Shown here piece by piece: positions 56,338-64,000 of a DNA stretch of 64,000 nucleotides. Numbering within the stretch: the first letter of the stretch is position 1; every line of letters begins with the position of its first letter. This DNA is from Terrabacter sp. 28 (GTDB lineage Bacteria; Actinomycetota; Actinomycetes; Actinomycetales; Dermatophilaceae): NCBI GenBank assembly GCA_000955875.1, contig JYOE01000002.1, forward strand, positions 186,001 to 250,000. The letters are read 5' to 3'. The position numbers and the translations under genes are program-made. Under the pieces are notes generated by a model. The model worked only from the letters and a program-made list of their open reading frames with translations, was not told the origin of the DNA and searched no databases.

Positions 56338-57258
56338 TCAGATCTGCGTGAAGGTCTCGAGCGCCCCACCGTCGGGGCCGACGAGCACGGGCAGGTTGTC
56401 GATGAGGCGGGTCGTGCCGACGCGGCCCGCCACGGCGAGGAGCGCCTCGCCCCGGTACCACTCGGGCACGTCCTCGAGGGTGTCGGGGTGCACGAGCACG
56501 AGGTAGTCGATGAGGGCGAGCGGCTCGCGCACCAGCACCGCCCGGGCCGCCCGGCGCACGGCCGACGGCCCCTCGGCCGCGGCCGCGGCACCCGCCCGCA
56601 GGGCCGCCGACAGGCACAGCGCCGTCTCGCGGTCGGACTGCGTGAGGTAGGTGTTGCGGCTCGACATCGCCAGGCCGTCGGGCTCACGGACGGTCGGCAC
56701 CGACACGACCTGCACCGGGAAGTCGAGGTCGCGGCACATGCGCCGGATGAGGAGCAGCTGCTGGGCGTCCTTCTGCCCGAAGTAGGCCGCGTTGCACCGC
56801 GTGAGGTGCATGAGCTTGCCGACCACGGTGAGCATCCCGTCGAAGTGGCCCGGCCGCGCCTGGCCCTCGAGCACGTCGCCGAGCGGTCCAGCCGAGACGC
56901 GCACGCCGGGGTCGCCGTCGGGGTAGATGACGTCGGGCGTCGGGGCGAAGACGAGGTCGACACCCGCGGCGGTGCAGATCTCGAGGTCGGCGTCGAAGGT
57001 GCGCGGGTAGCGCGAGAGGTCCTCCTTGGGCCCGAACTGGAGCGGGTTGAGGAAGATCGTCACGACGACGTGCGCGTGCTTCTCGCGGGCCGTGTGGATG
57101 AGCGTCGCGTGCCCCTCGTGGAGCGCCCCCATCGTCATGACGACGGCGACGTCGCCGTCGTCGAGCGCCGCGCGGGCCTCGCGCAGCTCGTCGCGGGTCC
57201 GGGCCACCACGGGTGTCGAGAGCGCGGTGGGTGCGGTGGGTGCCGCAGGTCGTGTCAC
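56338..57258 (-). CDS. panC: Pantothenate synthetase
   Basis: A 306-residue ligase joining pantoate and beta-alanine. HIGH-type motif [60 protein letters not shown] and [14 protein letters not shown]. It overlaps the DUF2520 gene by four bases. PanB and the usual PanE reductase are not in the window. Confidence 0.97.
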   Translation of the reverse strand: MTRPAAPTAPTALSTPVVARTRDELREARAALDDGDVAVVMTMGALHEGHATLIHTAREKHAHVVVTIFLNPLQFGPKEDLSRYPRTFDADLEICTAAGVDLVFAPTPDVIYPDGDPGVRVSAGPLGDVLEGQARPGHFDGMLTVVGKLMHLTRCNAAYFGQKDAQQLLLIRRMCRDLDFPVQVVSVPTVREPDGLAMSSRNTYLTQSDRETALCLSAALRAGAAAAAEGPSAVRRAARAVLVREPLALIDYLVLVHPDTLEDVPEWYRGEALLAVAGRVGTTRLIDNLPVLVGPDGGALETFTQI

Positions 57259-58163
57259 GGTTGCTCCTCCTCGTGCGCCAGCAGCTCGAGCAGCGGGCCG
57301 GCGGCGGACGCACGGAGGCGCCCGCTGAGCAGGGCCCGCTGTGCCGTCGCCCGGGCCAGCGCGAGGTAGGTCGGGTGGATGCCCGGTGCGACCTTGCGCA
57401 GCATCGCGACGTGCCCGGCAACGGTACCGGCATCGCCGCGCGCCACCGGACCGGTGAGGGCTGCGTCACCCCGCTGCAGGGTGTTGGCGAGCGCCGCCGT
57501 GAGGAGCGGCTCGAGCAGGCGGGCCGGGTCCTCGATGCCGGTCTCGCCGAGCAGCTGCATCGCCTGGGCCACGAGGGTGACGAGGTGGTTGGCGCCGTGG
57601 GCGAGGGCCGCGTGGTAGGTGACGCGGTCGTCCTCGGCGACCCACACGGGCTCGCCGCCCATCTCGATCACGAGCGCCTCGCCGACCGGCCGCGCGAGGT
57701 CGACGGTGGTGACGCCGAAGCAGCAGCCGCCGAGCCGCTCGAGGTCCAGGGCCGTGCCGGTGAACGTCATGGCCGGGTGGAGGGCGAGCGGGATGATGTC
57801 GCTCGGTGCGGCCGCCTCGAAGACGGAGATGCCGTGTGCGCCGGACGTGTGCATGACGAGCTGGCCGGGGGTGAAGGTGCCTGTCGAGCTGAGTCCGGCG
57901 ACGAGCGGCTCGAGGGCGTCGTCGGGCACCGCGAGCACGACGAGGTGTGCGCCCGACACGGCCTCGGGGATGGGCTTCACCGGCACGCCCGGCAACAGGG
58001 TGGCCGCCCGCTCGAGACTGGCCTCGCTGACTGCCGAGACGCCCGTGACGACGTGGCCGGCCCGCACGAGCGCCGCGCCGAGCACGGCGCCGACGCGCCC
58101 TGCCCCGACGATGCCGACGTCGAAGCGCGCGGGGCGGTCGTGCGGGGTGCTCACCCACGGCAC
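57255..58163 (-). CDS. Rossmann-fold DUF2520 protein, candidate ketopantoate reductase
   Basis: A 302-residue 6-phosphogluconate-dehydrogenase-like reductase: FDVGIVGAGRVGAVLGAALV at the N-terminus, LVVLAVPDDALEPLVAGLSS, PLALHPAMTFTGTALDLERL and a C-terminal helical domain (DUF2520). It is first in the panC-panD-nadB-nadC operon and overlaps panC by four bases. The architecture matches PanG-type ketopantoate reductases and the linkage suggests the same role, but this is inference. Start GTG 58163 or GTG 58154. Confidence 0.8.
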   Translation of the reverse strand: MPWVSTPHDRPARFDVGIVGAGRVGAVLGAALVRAGHVVTGVSAVSEASLERAATLLPGVPVKPIPEAVSGAHLVVLAVPDDALEPLVAGLSSTGTFTPGQLVMHTSGAHGISVFEAAAPSDIIPLALHPAMTFTGTALDLERLGGCCFGVTTVDLARPVGEALVIEMGGEPVWVAEDDRVTYHAALAHGANHLVTLVAQAMQLLGETGIEDPARLLEPLLTAALANTLQRGDAALTGPVARGDAGTVAGHVAMLRKVAPGIHPTYLALARATAQRALLSGRLRASAAGPLLELLAHEEEQP

Positions 58164-58186
58164 GCTATCGCCTACAGTCCGGAGGC

Positions 58187-59239
58187 GTGGATCCCGTTCC
58201 GTGGCACGAGGCGTGGCACGACGCCCTGTATGCCGCCGGGCGCGGTTTCTACTTCGCGCGCGGTGGGCCGGCGGCGCACTTCACGACGGCAGCGCACGGC
58301 CCGACCGGGCGCGTGCTGGCCGAGGCTCTCCTGCGCCTCTGGCAGGCGCGCCACGGCGACCCGCTGCCGTCGGTCGTCGTCGACGTCGGCGCCGGCCGGG
58401 GCGAGCTGGCGACGCACCTCGTCGCCGCCTTCGCCGAGGCCGCCCAGCCGGCGGGGTATGCCGTCGCGCCGAGTCGCGACGAACCACCTCGACGCGCGGG
58501 AGTGGAGGGCGACGGCGTGCGCGTCGTCGCCGTCGACGTCGTGGACCGCCCGGACGGCCTCGACCCCCGCGTCGAGTGGCTGAGGTCCCCCGGAGGCGCC
58601 GACCTGCCTGCCGAGCTCGACGGGCTGGACGATGCGCTCGTCGTCGCCCACGAGTGGCTCGACGTCGTGCCGTGCACCGTGGCCGAGGTGGACGCGAGCG
58701 GCGTGCTGCGCGAGGTCCTCGTCCACCCCACGACCGGCGACGAGTCACCCGGCGGCCCGCTGACCGACGCCGACGCGCGGTGGGCCCGGGACCACTGGCC
58801 CGACGCCGCACCGGGCGACCGGGTCGAGGTGGGACGGTCCCGCGACCGGGCGTGGGCCGACCTCGTCGCCCGGGTCACCTCGGGCACGCTCGTGGCCGTG
58901 GACTACGGCTACACCGCGACCGAGCGGCCGCACGAGGGGACGCTGACGGCATACGCGAGGGGCGGGCTGACCCACCCCGTGCCCGACGGCTCGTGCGACC
59001 TCACGGCCCACGTCGCGATGGACACGCTCGACGCCGACGAGCTGCACCGGCAGCGCGACCTGCTGCGGTCACTGGGCCTCACCGGCGCCCGGCCCGACCA
59101 CGCCCTCGCCGGCACCGACCCGCTCGGCTACCTGCGCGCCCTGGAGCGCGCAGGCGCCGAGGCCGAGCTCGCCCGGCGCGGTGGGTTCGGGGACTTCTGG
59201 TGGGCGCTCAAGCGCGTGAACGGGCCCGACGTACCCTGA
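58187..59239 (+). CDS. MidA/NDUFAF7-family SAM-dependent methyltransferase
   Basis: A 350-residue class I methyltransferase. Motifs: FYFARGGPAAHFTTAAHGPT near residue 22, VVVDVGAGRGELATHLVAAF, LVVAHEWLDVVPCTVAEVD and LVAVDYGYTATERPHEGTL. The eukaryotic relative NDUFAF7 methylates an arginine of the complex I subunit homologous to NuoD. A NuoD-like gene lies about 1.1 kb downstream on the same strand. Start GTG at 58187 with GGAGG close before. Confidence 0.85.
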   Translation: MDPVPWHEAWHDALYAAGRGFYFARGGPAAHFTTAAHGPTGRVLAEALLRLWQARHGDPLPSVVVDVGAGRGELATHLVAAFAEAAQPAGYAVAPSRDEPPRRAGVEGDGVRVVAVDVVDRPDGLDPRVEWLRSPGGADLPAELDGLDDALVVAHEWLDVVPCTVAEVDASGVLREVLVHPTTGDESPGGPLTDADARWARDHWPDAAPGDRVEVGRSRDRAWADLVARVTSGTLVAVDYGYTATERPHEGTLTAYARGGLTHPVPDGSCDLTAHVAMDTLDADELHRQRDLLRSLGLTGARPDHALAGTDPLGYLRALERAGAEAELARRGGFGDFWWALKRVNGPDVP

Positions 59240-59243
59240 CCGC

Positions 59244-59786
59244 ATGCGTCGTCTCGCCTCCGCGCTGCTCGCCCTCGGACTCCTCGTCGCGGTGCCCACC
59301 ACCGCCCTGGCGCACGACGTGCTCGAGCGGACGAACCCCGCCGACGGCACGACGGTCTCGACGATGCCCGCCTCGGTGGTGCTCACGTTCTCCGAGGACC
59401 CCCTCGCGATCGGCGCCCAGGTGGTCGTCACCGGACCCTCCGGCGCGGTCTCGTCGGGCGCCCCGGCGGTCAGCGGGCGGGACGTCACACAGGCCGTCGC
59501 GCCCGACGCACCCGGCGGCGACTACACGGTGACCTACCGCGTCACCTCGGGGGACGGGCACCCGGTGAGCGGCACGTTCTCGTTCCACGCGACGGTCGGG
59601 CTCGACGGGTCCACGGCGACCGCCCCCGCCACCGTGCACGTGCGCCCGGTCGACACCGACGAGCAGGCGGCCGCCCGCGGCTCGCTGCTCGTGCCGATCC
59701 TGCTCACGGTCGTGTCGACGGTCCTGCTGCTCGGGCTCGCCGGCTACCTCGTGCTCCGCAGCCGCGAAGCGGACCGCCGCCCCTGA
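59244..59786 (+). CDS. CopC-domain copper-binding protein, membrane anchored
   Basis: A 180-residue exported protein: signal peptide ending LAHDV near residue 23, so the mature protein may begin with His (AHDVLERTNPADGTTV), the usual copper ligand of CopC. Domain motifs VVLTFSEDPLAIGAQVVV and YRVTSGDGHPVSGTFSF follow, with a transmembrane helix near 150-172. It lacks the CopD domain. Four bases separate it from the upstream methyltransferase stop. Confidence 0.87.
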   Translation: MRRLASALLALGLLVAVPTTALAHDVLERTNPADGTTVSTMPASVVLTFSEDPLAIGAQVVVTGPSGAVSSGAPAVSGRDVTQAVAPDAPGGDYTVTYRVTSGDGHPVSGTFSFHATVGLDGSTATAPATVHVRPVDTDEQAAARGSLLVPILLTVVSTVLLLGLAGYLVLRSREADRRP

Positions 59787-59795
59787 CCGGCCTGA

Positions 59796-59840
59796 CCCCG
59801 CTCGAGCCGGCTCGAGCCCGCTCGAGCCGGCTCAGCGGGG
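59796..59840. terminator. Terminator-like hairpin of CTCGAG repeats
   Basis: CCCCGCTCGAGCCGG (59796-59810) pairs with CCGGCTCAGCGGGG (59827-59840) with one bulged base; the loop is itself CTCGAGCCCGCTCGAG. It lies between the convergent CopC and VOC genes and includes the VOC stop codon. Confidence 0.65.
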
Positions 59841-60227
59841 CTCCGGCAGCGGCTGGTCGAGGAACCAGCGGTGCCCGAACGGGTCGTGGAAGACGGCGAG
59901 CCGGCCGATGGGCGGGTTGTCCTCCGGGCCACGATCGACCGTCGCACCACCCGCGCGGACCGCTGCGCAGACGGCGTCGACGTCGGCGACCGTGAGGTGC
60001 AGCGACACCGCGTTGCCGCGCGCCGGGTCGGGGGCCGCCACGCCCGCCGACTCGAACTCGTCGGACATCATCCACCGCGCCCCGTCGACCTCGAGCTCGC
60101 AGTGGCCGATGTGCCCGTCCTCCATGACGATCGGTTCGAACACCACCTCGGCGCCGAGGTGCTCGCGGTACCACTCGATCGCGGCGCGCGAGTCCGCGAC
60201 GCAGATGTACGGGGTCAGCTCGCTCAT
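59832..60227 (-). CDS. VOC-superfamily (glyoxalase-like) protein
   Basis: A 131-residue protein with two beta-alpha-beta-beta-beta modules: LTPYICVADSRAAIEWYREH in the first half and VFHDPFGHRWFLDQPL at the end, resembling PhnB/YdeM-type members. Substrate and metal unknown. ATG at 60227 (MSELTPYI) set by GAGGAGAC upstream. Convergent with CopC and divergent from the NuoD-like gene. Confidence 0.87.
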   Translation of the reverse strand: MSELTPYICVADSRAAIEWYREHLGAEVVFEPIVMEDGHIGHCELEVDGARWMMSDEFESAGVAAPDPARGNAVSLHLTVADVDAVCAAVRAGGATVDRGPEDNPPIGRLAVFHDPFGHRWFLDQPLPEPR

Positions 60228-60335
60228 GTCGTCTCCTCGAGGCGGGTGCGGTCGCCGCACCGACGCTACGCCGGGTGACGTGCGGAACGGGGCTCACGGC
60301 ATACTCGGGCGCATGAGCCACGTAGGGTCGACTCC

Positions 60336-61544
60336 GTGAGCGAGACGACGACGCCGGCGACCCCGACGACGCCGACGGCGTCCTCGCGCGAGCGTGCCCT
60401 GACGGTCGGTGTCGGCGCGGGCGGGCTCGCGACCGCCGACATGGTGCTCAACATCGGCCCGCAGCACCCGGCCACGCACGGCGTGCTGCGCCTGCGCATC
60501 GTCGTCGACGGCGAGCGCATCGTCAGCGCCGAGCCGGTCATCGGCTACATGCACCGCGGCGCCGAGAAGCTCTTCGAGGTGCGCGACTACCGCCAGATCA
60601 TCGTGCTCGCCAACCGGCACGACTGGCTCAGCGCCTTCAGCAACGAGCTCGGCGTCGTGCTCGGCGTCGAGCAGATGCTCGGCATGGAGGTGCCCGAGCG
60701 AGCCGTCTGGGCGCGCACCGCGCTCGCCGAGCTCAACCGCGTGCTCAACCACCTGATGTTCCTCGGCAGCTACCCGCTCGAGCTCGGCGCGATCACGCCG
60801 GTCTTCCACGCGTTCCGCGAGCGCGAGGAGCTCCAGGCCGTGATGGAGGAGGTCTCGGGCGGCCGCATGCACTACATGTTCAACCGCGTCGGCGGCCTCA
60901 AGGAAGACCTGCCGGCCGGCTGGATGGGCCGGGTCGACAAGGCGATCGCCAACGTGCGCAAGCGGCTTCCCTCGCTCGAGCGCCTCATCGTCGGCAACGA
61001 GATCCTCGAGGCTCGCACCCGCGGCGTCGGGGTGCTCCCGCTCGAGACCGTCCGGGCATACGGCGTCTCGGGCCCGATCGCGCGGGCGAGCGGCCTCGAC
61101 GTCGACCTGCGCCGCGACGCGCCCTACCTCGCCTACGGCGAGCTCTTCGGCGACAAGGGTCCGGGGCGCGTCGTCACCCGCTCCGCCGGTGACTGCCTCG
61201 CGCGCCTCGAGGTGCTGCTCGAGCAGGTGCACGTCTCGCTCGACCTCGCGCAGGCCTGCCTCGACCGGCTCGTCCAGCTGCCGCAGGGACCGATCAACGT
61301 CAAGCTGCCCAAGGTGCTCAAGGTCCCCGAGGGCCAGATCTACTGCGCCACCGAGAACCCCCTCGGCTTCAACGGCTACTACCTCGTCTCGCGCGGCGAG
61401 AAGACGCCGTGGCGGCTCAAGCTGCGCTCCGCGTCGTTCAACAACGTCAGCGTGCTCTCGGAGATGCTGCCCGGCCAGCTCATCGCCGACATGGTCGCGA
61501 TCCTCGGCTCGATGTTCTTCGTCGTCGGCGACGTGGACAAGTGA
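60336..61544 (+). CDS. NuoD-like NADH-quinone oxidoreductase subunit D (stand-alone paralogue)
   Basis: A 402-residue Nuo[21 protein letters not shown] near residue 30, [36 protein letters not shown] and [24 protein letters not shown] region. The end, [15 protein letters not shown], replaces the usual QDIVFGEVDR-type terminus. No other nuo gene is present, so it is a free-standing copy such as occurs in many Actinobacteria. Start GTG at 60336. Confidence 0.9.
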   Translation: MSETTTPATPTTPTASSRERALTVGVGAGGLATADMVLNIGPQHPATHGVLRLRIVVDGERIVSAEPVIGYMHRGAEKLFEVRDYRQIIVLANRHDWLSAFSNELGVVLGVEQMLGMEVPERAVWARTALAELNRVLNHLMFLGSYPLELGAITPVFHAFREREELQAVMEEVSGGRMHYMFNRVGGLKEDLPAGWMGRVDKAIANVRKRLPSLERLIVGNEILEARTRGVGVLPLETVRAYGVSGPIARASGLDVDLRRDAPYLAYGELFGDKGPGRVVTRSAGDCLARLEVLLEQVHVSLDLAQACLDRLVQLPQGPINVKLPKVLKVPEGQIYCATENPLGFNGYYLVSRGEKTPWRLKLRSASFNNVSVLSEMLPGQLIADMVAILGSMFFVVGDVDK

Positions 61545-61552
61545 GGGGCGTC

Positions 61553-61804
61553 GTGCCGGACCCCTCCCCTTCGCGTATGCCGTCGCGCCGGGTCACCCGC
61601 GCGACCGTCCTACGTGCCGCAGCCGTCACGGTCATCACCGCCTCCGTCACGCTCGCCGCGGCCTGCTCGGACGAGGACACCGTCGACACGGTGCCGCCGC
61701 CCTGGCCGACCCGCACGACGACGCCCGACGGCCCACCCCAGCCGCCCACCTCGACCACCGAGCCCGTGCCCTCGTCGACGGCCACCGTCACCGGCACCAC
61801 CTGA
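61553..61804 (+). CDS. Small Thr/Pro-rich lipoprotein
   Basis: An 83-residue protein with a signal peptide and lipobox VTLAAACSDEDT; the mature part is short and Pro/Thr-rich (PPWPTRTTTPDGPPQPP). No globular domain. GTG at 61553 has GAGGGG four bases upstream; ATG at 61577, within a GTATGCCG octamer, is an alternative (75 residues). It follows the NuoD-like gene by eight bases. Confidence 0.65.
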   Translation: MPDPSPSRMPSRRVTRATVLRAAAVTVITASVTLAAACSDEDTVDTVPPPWPTRTTTPDGPPQPPTSTTEPVPSSTATVTGTT

Positions 61805-61813
61805 GGGGCGTCG

Positions 61814-62842
61814 TCAGAAGGCGGGCACGCCGGCCACCCTGGGCCGACCGGACACGACGTCGATGACGGGCCGCGAGCCCAACGGCTTCGCCAGCTGCAC
61901 GCGGGCGGGGAGCGACGCGTAGTCGGCCGTGCACGCGGTGCCCTTGGGCAGCGGGGGTGTGGTGCCGCCGACGAGCACCATGTCGTCCAGCTCGACGACG
62001 TGCGCGACGAGGCCCTCGTCGCAGCCGCCCCCGGCGATGCCGACCTCGATCGTCGCGCCGTCGACGCGCCTCAGCGAGTCCATGCCCCGCACCCCGTCCG
62101 GCGGGTTCGGCAGGCCCGGCAGCGGGTCCAGCGGCTGGGGGCGGGTGAACACCCCGTCCGCGACCGCGATGACCGAGATGGTGTGCGGGAGGCCCTGGAT
62201 GGTCAACCGCCACACGGGGACCGTCGCGTCGCCCTGGGTGGTGCGCACCTTCGCCTCGGCGAGCACCGCCCTGGACACGACGAGCCGGCACGAGGCGGCC
62301 GGGACGCCGTCACAGGGCTTCGGGCCGGCGAGCGCGCCGTCGAGGGCGCGGTCGAGGGCAGGGCGCACGGCGACGAGGTCGACGGGACGGCTGCCGCCGT
62401 CAGGGAGCCGCACGGTCCCGCTGCCCGACGCAGCCCGGTCGACGCCGGGAGCGAACGTGACGTGGCCGTACATCCAGGCGATCTTCTGCTCGCTCGTCTC
62501 GAAGCCCTCGTCCAGGGCCCAGCTCGAGAGGAGCACGGGTCCGGTCGGGGGCACGGGCAGCCCGGCGCGACGCACCGCCTCGGCGACCACCCTCGCGCGG
62601 TCGGCGAACTCCGCCGACGGGGGGCGGACCGGCACGAACGCCGTGCCCGGGGGCGCCGAGGCCGTGCCCAGGCCGTCCCGCACCGGGACGCTCGTCACGG
62701 CGTCTGAGCCACCCGGGCCGCCCGGGCCACCCGGCGCCACTGCGGACCCACAGCCGGCGAGCAGGCCCGCGCCGAGCGCCAGCGTGACGGCCCACCGACG
62801 GGTGCGCCCGGTCGTCCCTGCACGTGCCCCCAGAGGTCCCAT
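61814..62842 (-). CDS. Large secreted lipoprotein of unknown function
   Basis: A 342-residue protein: signal peptide and lipobox AGLLAGCGSA (Cys near 31), Gly/Pro-rich linker to about 75, then a globular region with four cysteines (KPCDGVPAASC, GGCDEGL, GTACTADY). No family recognised. The ATG at 62842 (MGPLGARA) is chosen; the frame extends upstream but reads into the DUF3180 gene. It is 37 bp after that gene on the same strand. Confidence 0.72.
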   Translation of the reverse strand: MGPLGARAGTTGRTRRWAVTLALGAGLLAGCGSAVAPGGPGGPGGSDAVTSVPVRDGLGTASAPPGTAFVPVRPPSAEFADRARVVAEAVRRAGLPVPPTGPVLLSSWALDEGFETSEQKIAWMYGHVTFAPGVDRAASGSGTVRLPDGGSRPVDLVAVRPALDRALDGALAGPKPCDGVPAASCRLVVSRAVLAEAKVRTTQGDATVPVWRLTIQGLPHTISVIAVADGVFTRPQPLDPLPGLPNPPDGVRGMDSLRRVDGATIEVGIAGGGCDEGLVAHVVELDDMVLVGGTTPPLPKGTACTADYASLPARVQLAKPLGSRPVIDVVSGRPRVAGVPAF

Positions 62843-62879
62843 GTCATGGATGACACCAGACGGAGGCGGTTCGTTGCGC

Positions 62880-63359
62880 TCAGGCGCGGTCGAGGTCGTC
62901 GTCCTCGTCGTCGCGTGGTCGCAGCCGGCACCAGGCCTGCACGAGCATCCCCGCGGCGGCCAGCAGCACCGCGACGGCGGCGTGCACCAGGAACGGCCAG
63001 ATGCGGCCACGCTGGGACTCGACGTCGGCGTCGGGCAGCAGCACGAGCACGTTGGCGAGGTACCAGCCGACCAGCACCGAGCCGGTGAGCGCCCCGGCCT
63101 GCCCGAGCACGAGCGTGCGGGCGGCCCTGAGCGGCGTGATCGCGGGGTTCGGCGCGCCGTCACGCACCTTGCGCACCTGCCACCCGGCGACCAGCAGGCC
63201 GCCGCCGAGGAAGAGCATGGCAACCGCCCCGACCCAGCCCGGCTCGGGCACGGAGCTGCCGCCGGACGACATCAGCCGCAGCACGAGCCAGACGAGCACC
63301 GTCATGGCGACGGCCGCGAGCACGAGGGTCGTGGCGCGCACGCCGGAGTGTGGTCTCAC
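62880..63359 (-). CDS. DUF3180-domain membrane protein
   Basis: A 159-residue membrane protein with four hydrophobic segments (TLVLAAVAMTVLVWLVLRLM first) and a charged C-terminus (RDDEDDDLDRA). The central RTLVLGQAGALTGSVLVGWY is typical of DUF3180 proteins, which follow folK in Actinobacteria. Function unknown. Start GTG at 63359, overlapping the folK stop by four bases. Confidence 0.87.
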   Translation of the reverse strand: MRPHSGVRATTLVLAAVAMTVLVWLVLRLMSSGGSSVPEPGWVGAVAMLFLGGGLLVAGWQVRKVRDGAPNPAITPLRAARTLVLGQAGALTGSVLVGWYLANVLVLLPDADVESQRGRIWPFLVHAAVAVLLAAAGMLVQAWCRLRPRDDEDDDLDRA

Positions 63360-64000
63360 TGCTGCTCCCAGGGGGGACCGGGGCGCACACCCGATCGGTC
63401 GAGGTCGGCCAGGAGGTCCGCCACCCGACGTATGCCGTCCGCGCCGGGTGCGATGCGCAGCGTGGCCCTCGGGTCGGCGTCGTTCCACGGCACGAGCACG
63501 AAGGCGCGCTCGTGGGCACGAGGGTGCGGGAGGGTGAGCTCGGGGTCGTCGTCGACGACCTCGCGGTGACCGCCGGGCTGGCCGTACTGGACCAGGTCGA
63601 GGTCGAGGGTCCTTGCACCCCAACGGGTCTCGCGGGTGCGGCCGTGGTCGGCCTCGATGCGGTGCAGCTCGGCCAGCAGGTCGTGCGGGTGCAGCAGCGA
63701 GCGTGCCACGACGACCGCGTTGAGGTACTCCGGCTGCTCGGGGCCGCCGACCGGGTCGGTCGCGACGATGTCGGAGACGGCCGTCACGGTGAGGCCCGGC
63801 AGCGCGGTGAGCGAGGCGACGGCATCGACGAGGGTCTGGCCGCGGTCGCCGAGGTTGGTGCCGAGCGCGATGACGACGTGGGCCGCGTTGGTGCGTTCGA
63901 TGCGCACCTGGACGTCGGTGAAGGGCTGCCCCACGGGCGCCTCGGGCTTGTGCACGACGACCTCGACCCGGTCGACGAGGTCGTGGCGCAGCACGTCGTC
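63356..64000 (-). CDS. FolB-FolK fusion: dihydroneopterin aldolase / HPPK (5' part outside window)
   Basis: The visible first ~38 codons read as the C-terminus of a dihydroneopterin aldolase (VVVHKPEAPVGQPFTDVQVR). They run without a stop into a complete 6-hydroxymethyl-dihydropterin pyrophosphokinase: VVIALGTNLGDRGQTLVDAV, PEYLNAVVVARS, the ATP/metal motif RWGARTLDLDLVQYGQ and LPHPRAHERAFVLVPW. This gives two successive steps of folate synthesis in one chain. The N-terminus is beyond the right edge. Confidence 0.9.
   Translation of the reverse strand, partial: DDVLRHDLVDRVEVVVHKPEAPVGQPFTDVQVRIERTNAAHVVIALGTNLGDRGQTLVDAVASLTALPGLTVTAVSDIVATDPVGGPEQPEYLNAVVVARSLLHPHDLLAELHRIEADHGRTRETRWGARTLDLDLVQYGQPGGHREVVDDDPELTLPHPRAHERAFVLVPWNDADPRATLRIAPGADGIRRVADLLADLDRSGVRPGPPWEQQ

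Overview
The window is high-GC (about 70%), densely packed DNA from an actinobacterium. Gene content and order (hemD-hemC-hemA-rex beside a BldN-type sigma factor, Lsr2, ClpC, Ku with LigD, DisA-RadA, an extra NuoD, mycothiol- and F420-type enzyme families) point to Micrococcales, most likely Intrasporangiaceae. That family name is an inference; no rRNA gene is present to test it. I see no tRNA, rRNA, insertion sequence, prophage or CRISPR array.

Layout. 1-4.2 kb: minus-strand operon rex-hemA-hemC-hemD (tetrapyrrole synthesis under a redox repressor), with a Rex operator upstream. 4.4-7.3 kb: glutaredoxin-like protein, BldN-type ECF sigma factor and its membrane anti-sigma protein. 7.4-11.1 kb: acyltransferase, epimerase, 32-residue ribosomal-type protein and small HTH protein. 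11.3-12.8 kb: a second-type aspartyl-tRNA synthetase behind what looks like a complete translational T-box leader. 13-22.8 kb: AcuC deacetylase, TrkA protein, two related GNATs, a gene remnant, proline dehydrogenase and ProC, and assorted enzymes. 23.2-25.8 kb: clpC with a ClgR-like box. 26-32.6 kb: two ABC systems flanking an LCP protein and a short N-acetylglutamate synthase. 32.7-40.3 kb: genome maintenance (MutY, DisA, RadA, Lsr2, split LigD, Ku). 40.3-53.1 kb: CoA-transferase, SDR, sugar isomerase, Ppx/GppA, TetR-ABC operon, ankyrin protein, methyltransferase, flavin monooxygenase, LuxR regulator. 53.2-58.2 kb: five-gene vitamin operon (candidate ketopantoate reductase, panC, panD, nadB, nadC). 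58.2-61.5 kb: MidA/NDUFAF7-type methyltransferase, CopC, VOC protein and NuoD-like protein. 61.5-64 kb: lipoproteins, DUF3180 protein and the end of a FolB-FolK fusion.

Most notable signals. (1) The T-box leader of the AspRS gene: 7-nt UGGC bulge, A1/A2 helices, Stem III and a competing Shine-Dalgarno sequestrator can all be drawn base by base. (2) A non-palindromic octamer, GTATGCCG/CGGCATAC, occurs at least 37 times in both orientations. It is retained in every reading frame by using codons that are rare here (TAT, ATA, GCA, GTA), which suggests selection on the DNA itself. (3) Intergenic repeat units begin immediately after the stop codons of several unrelated genes.
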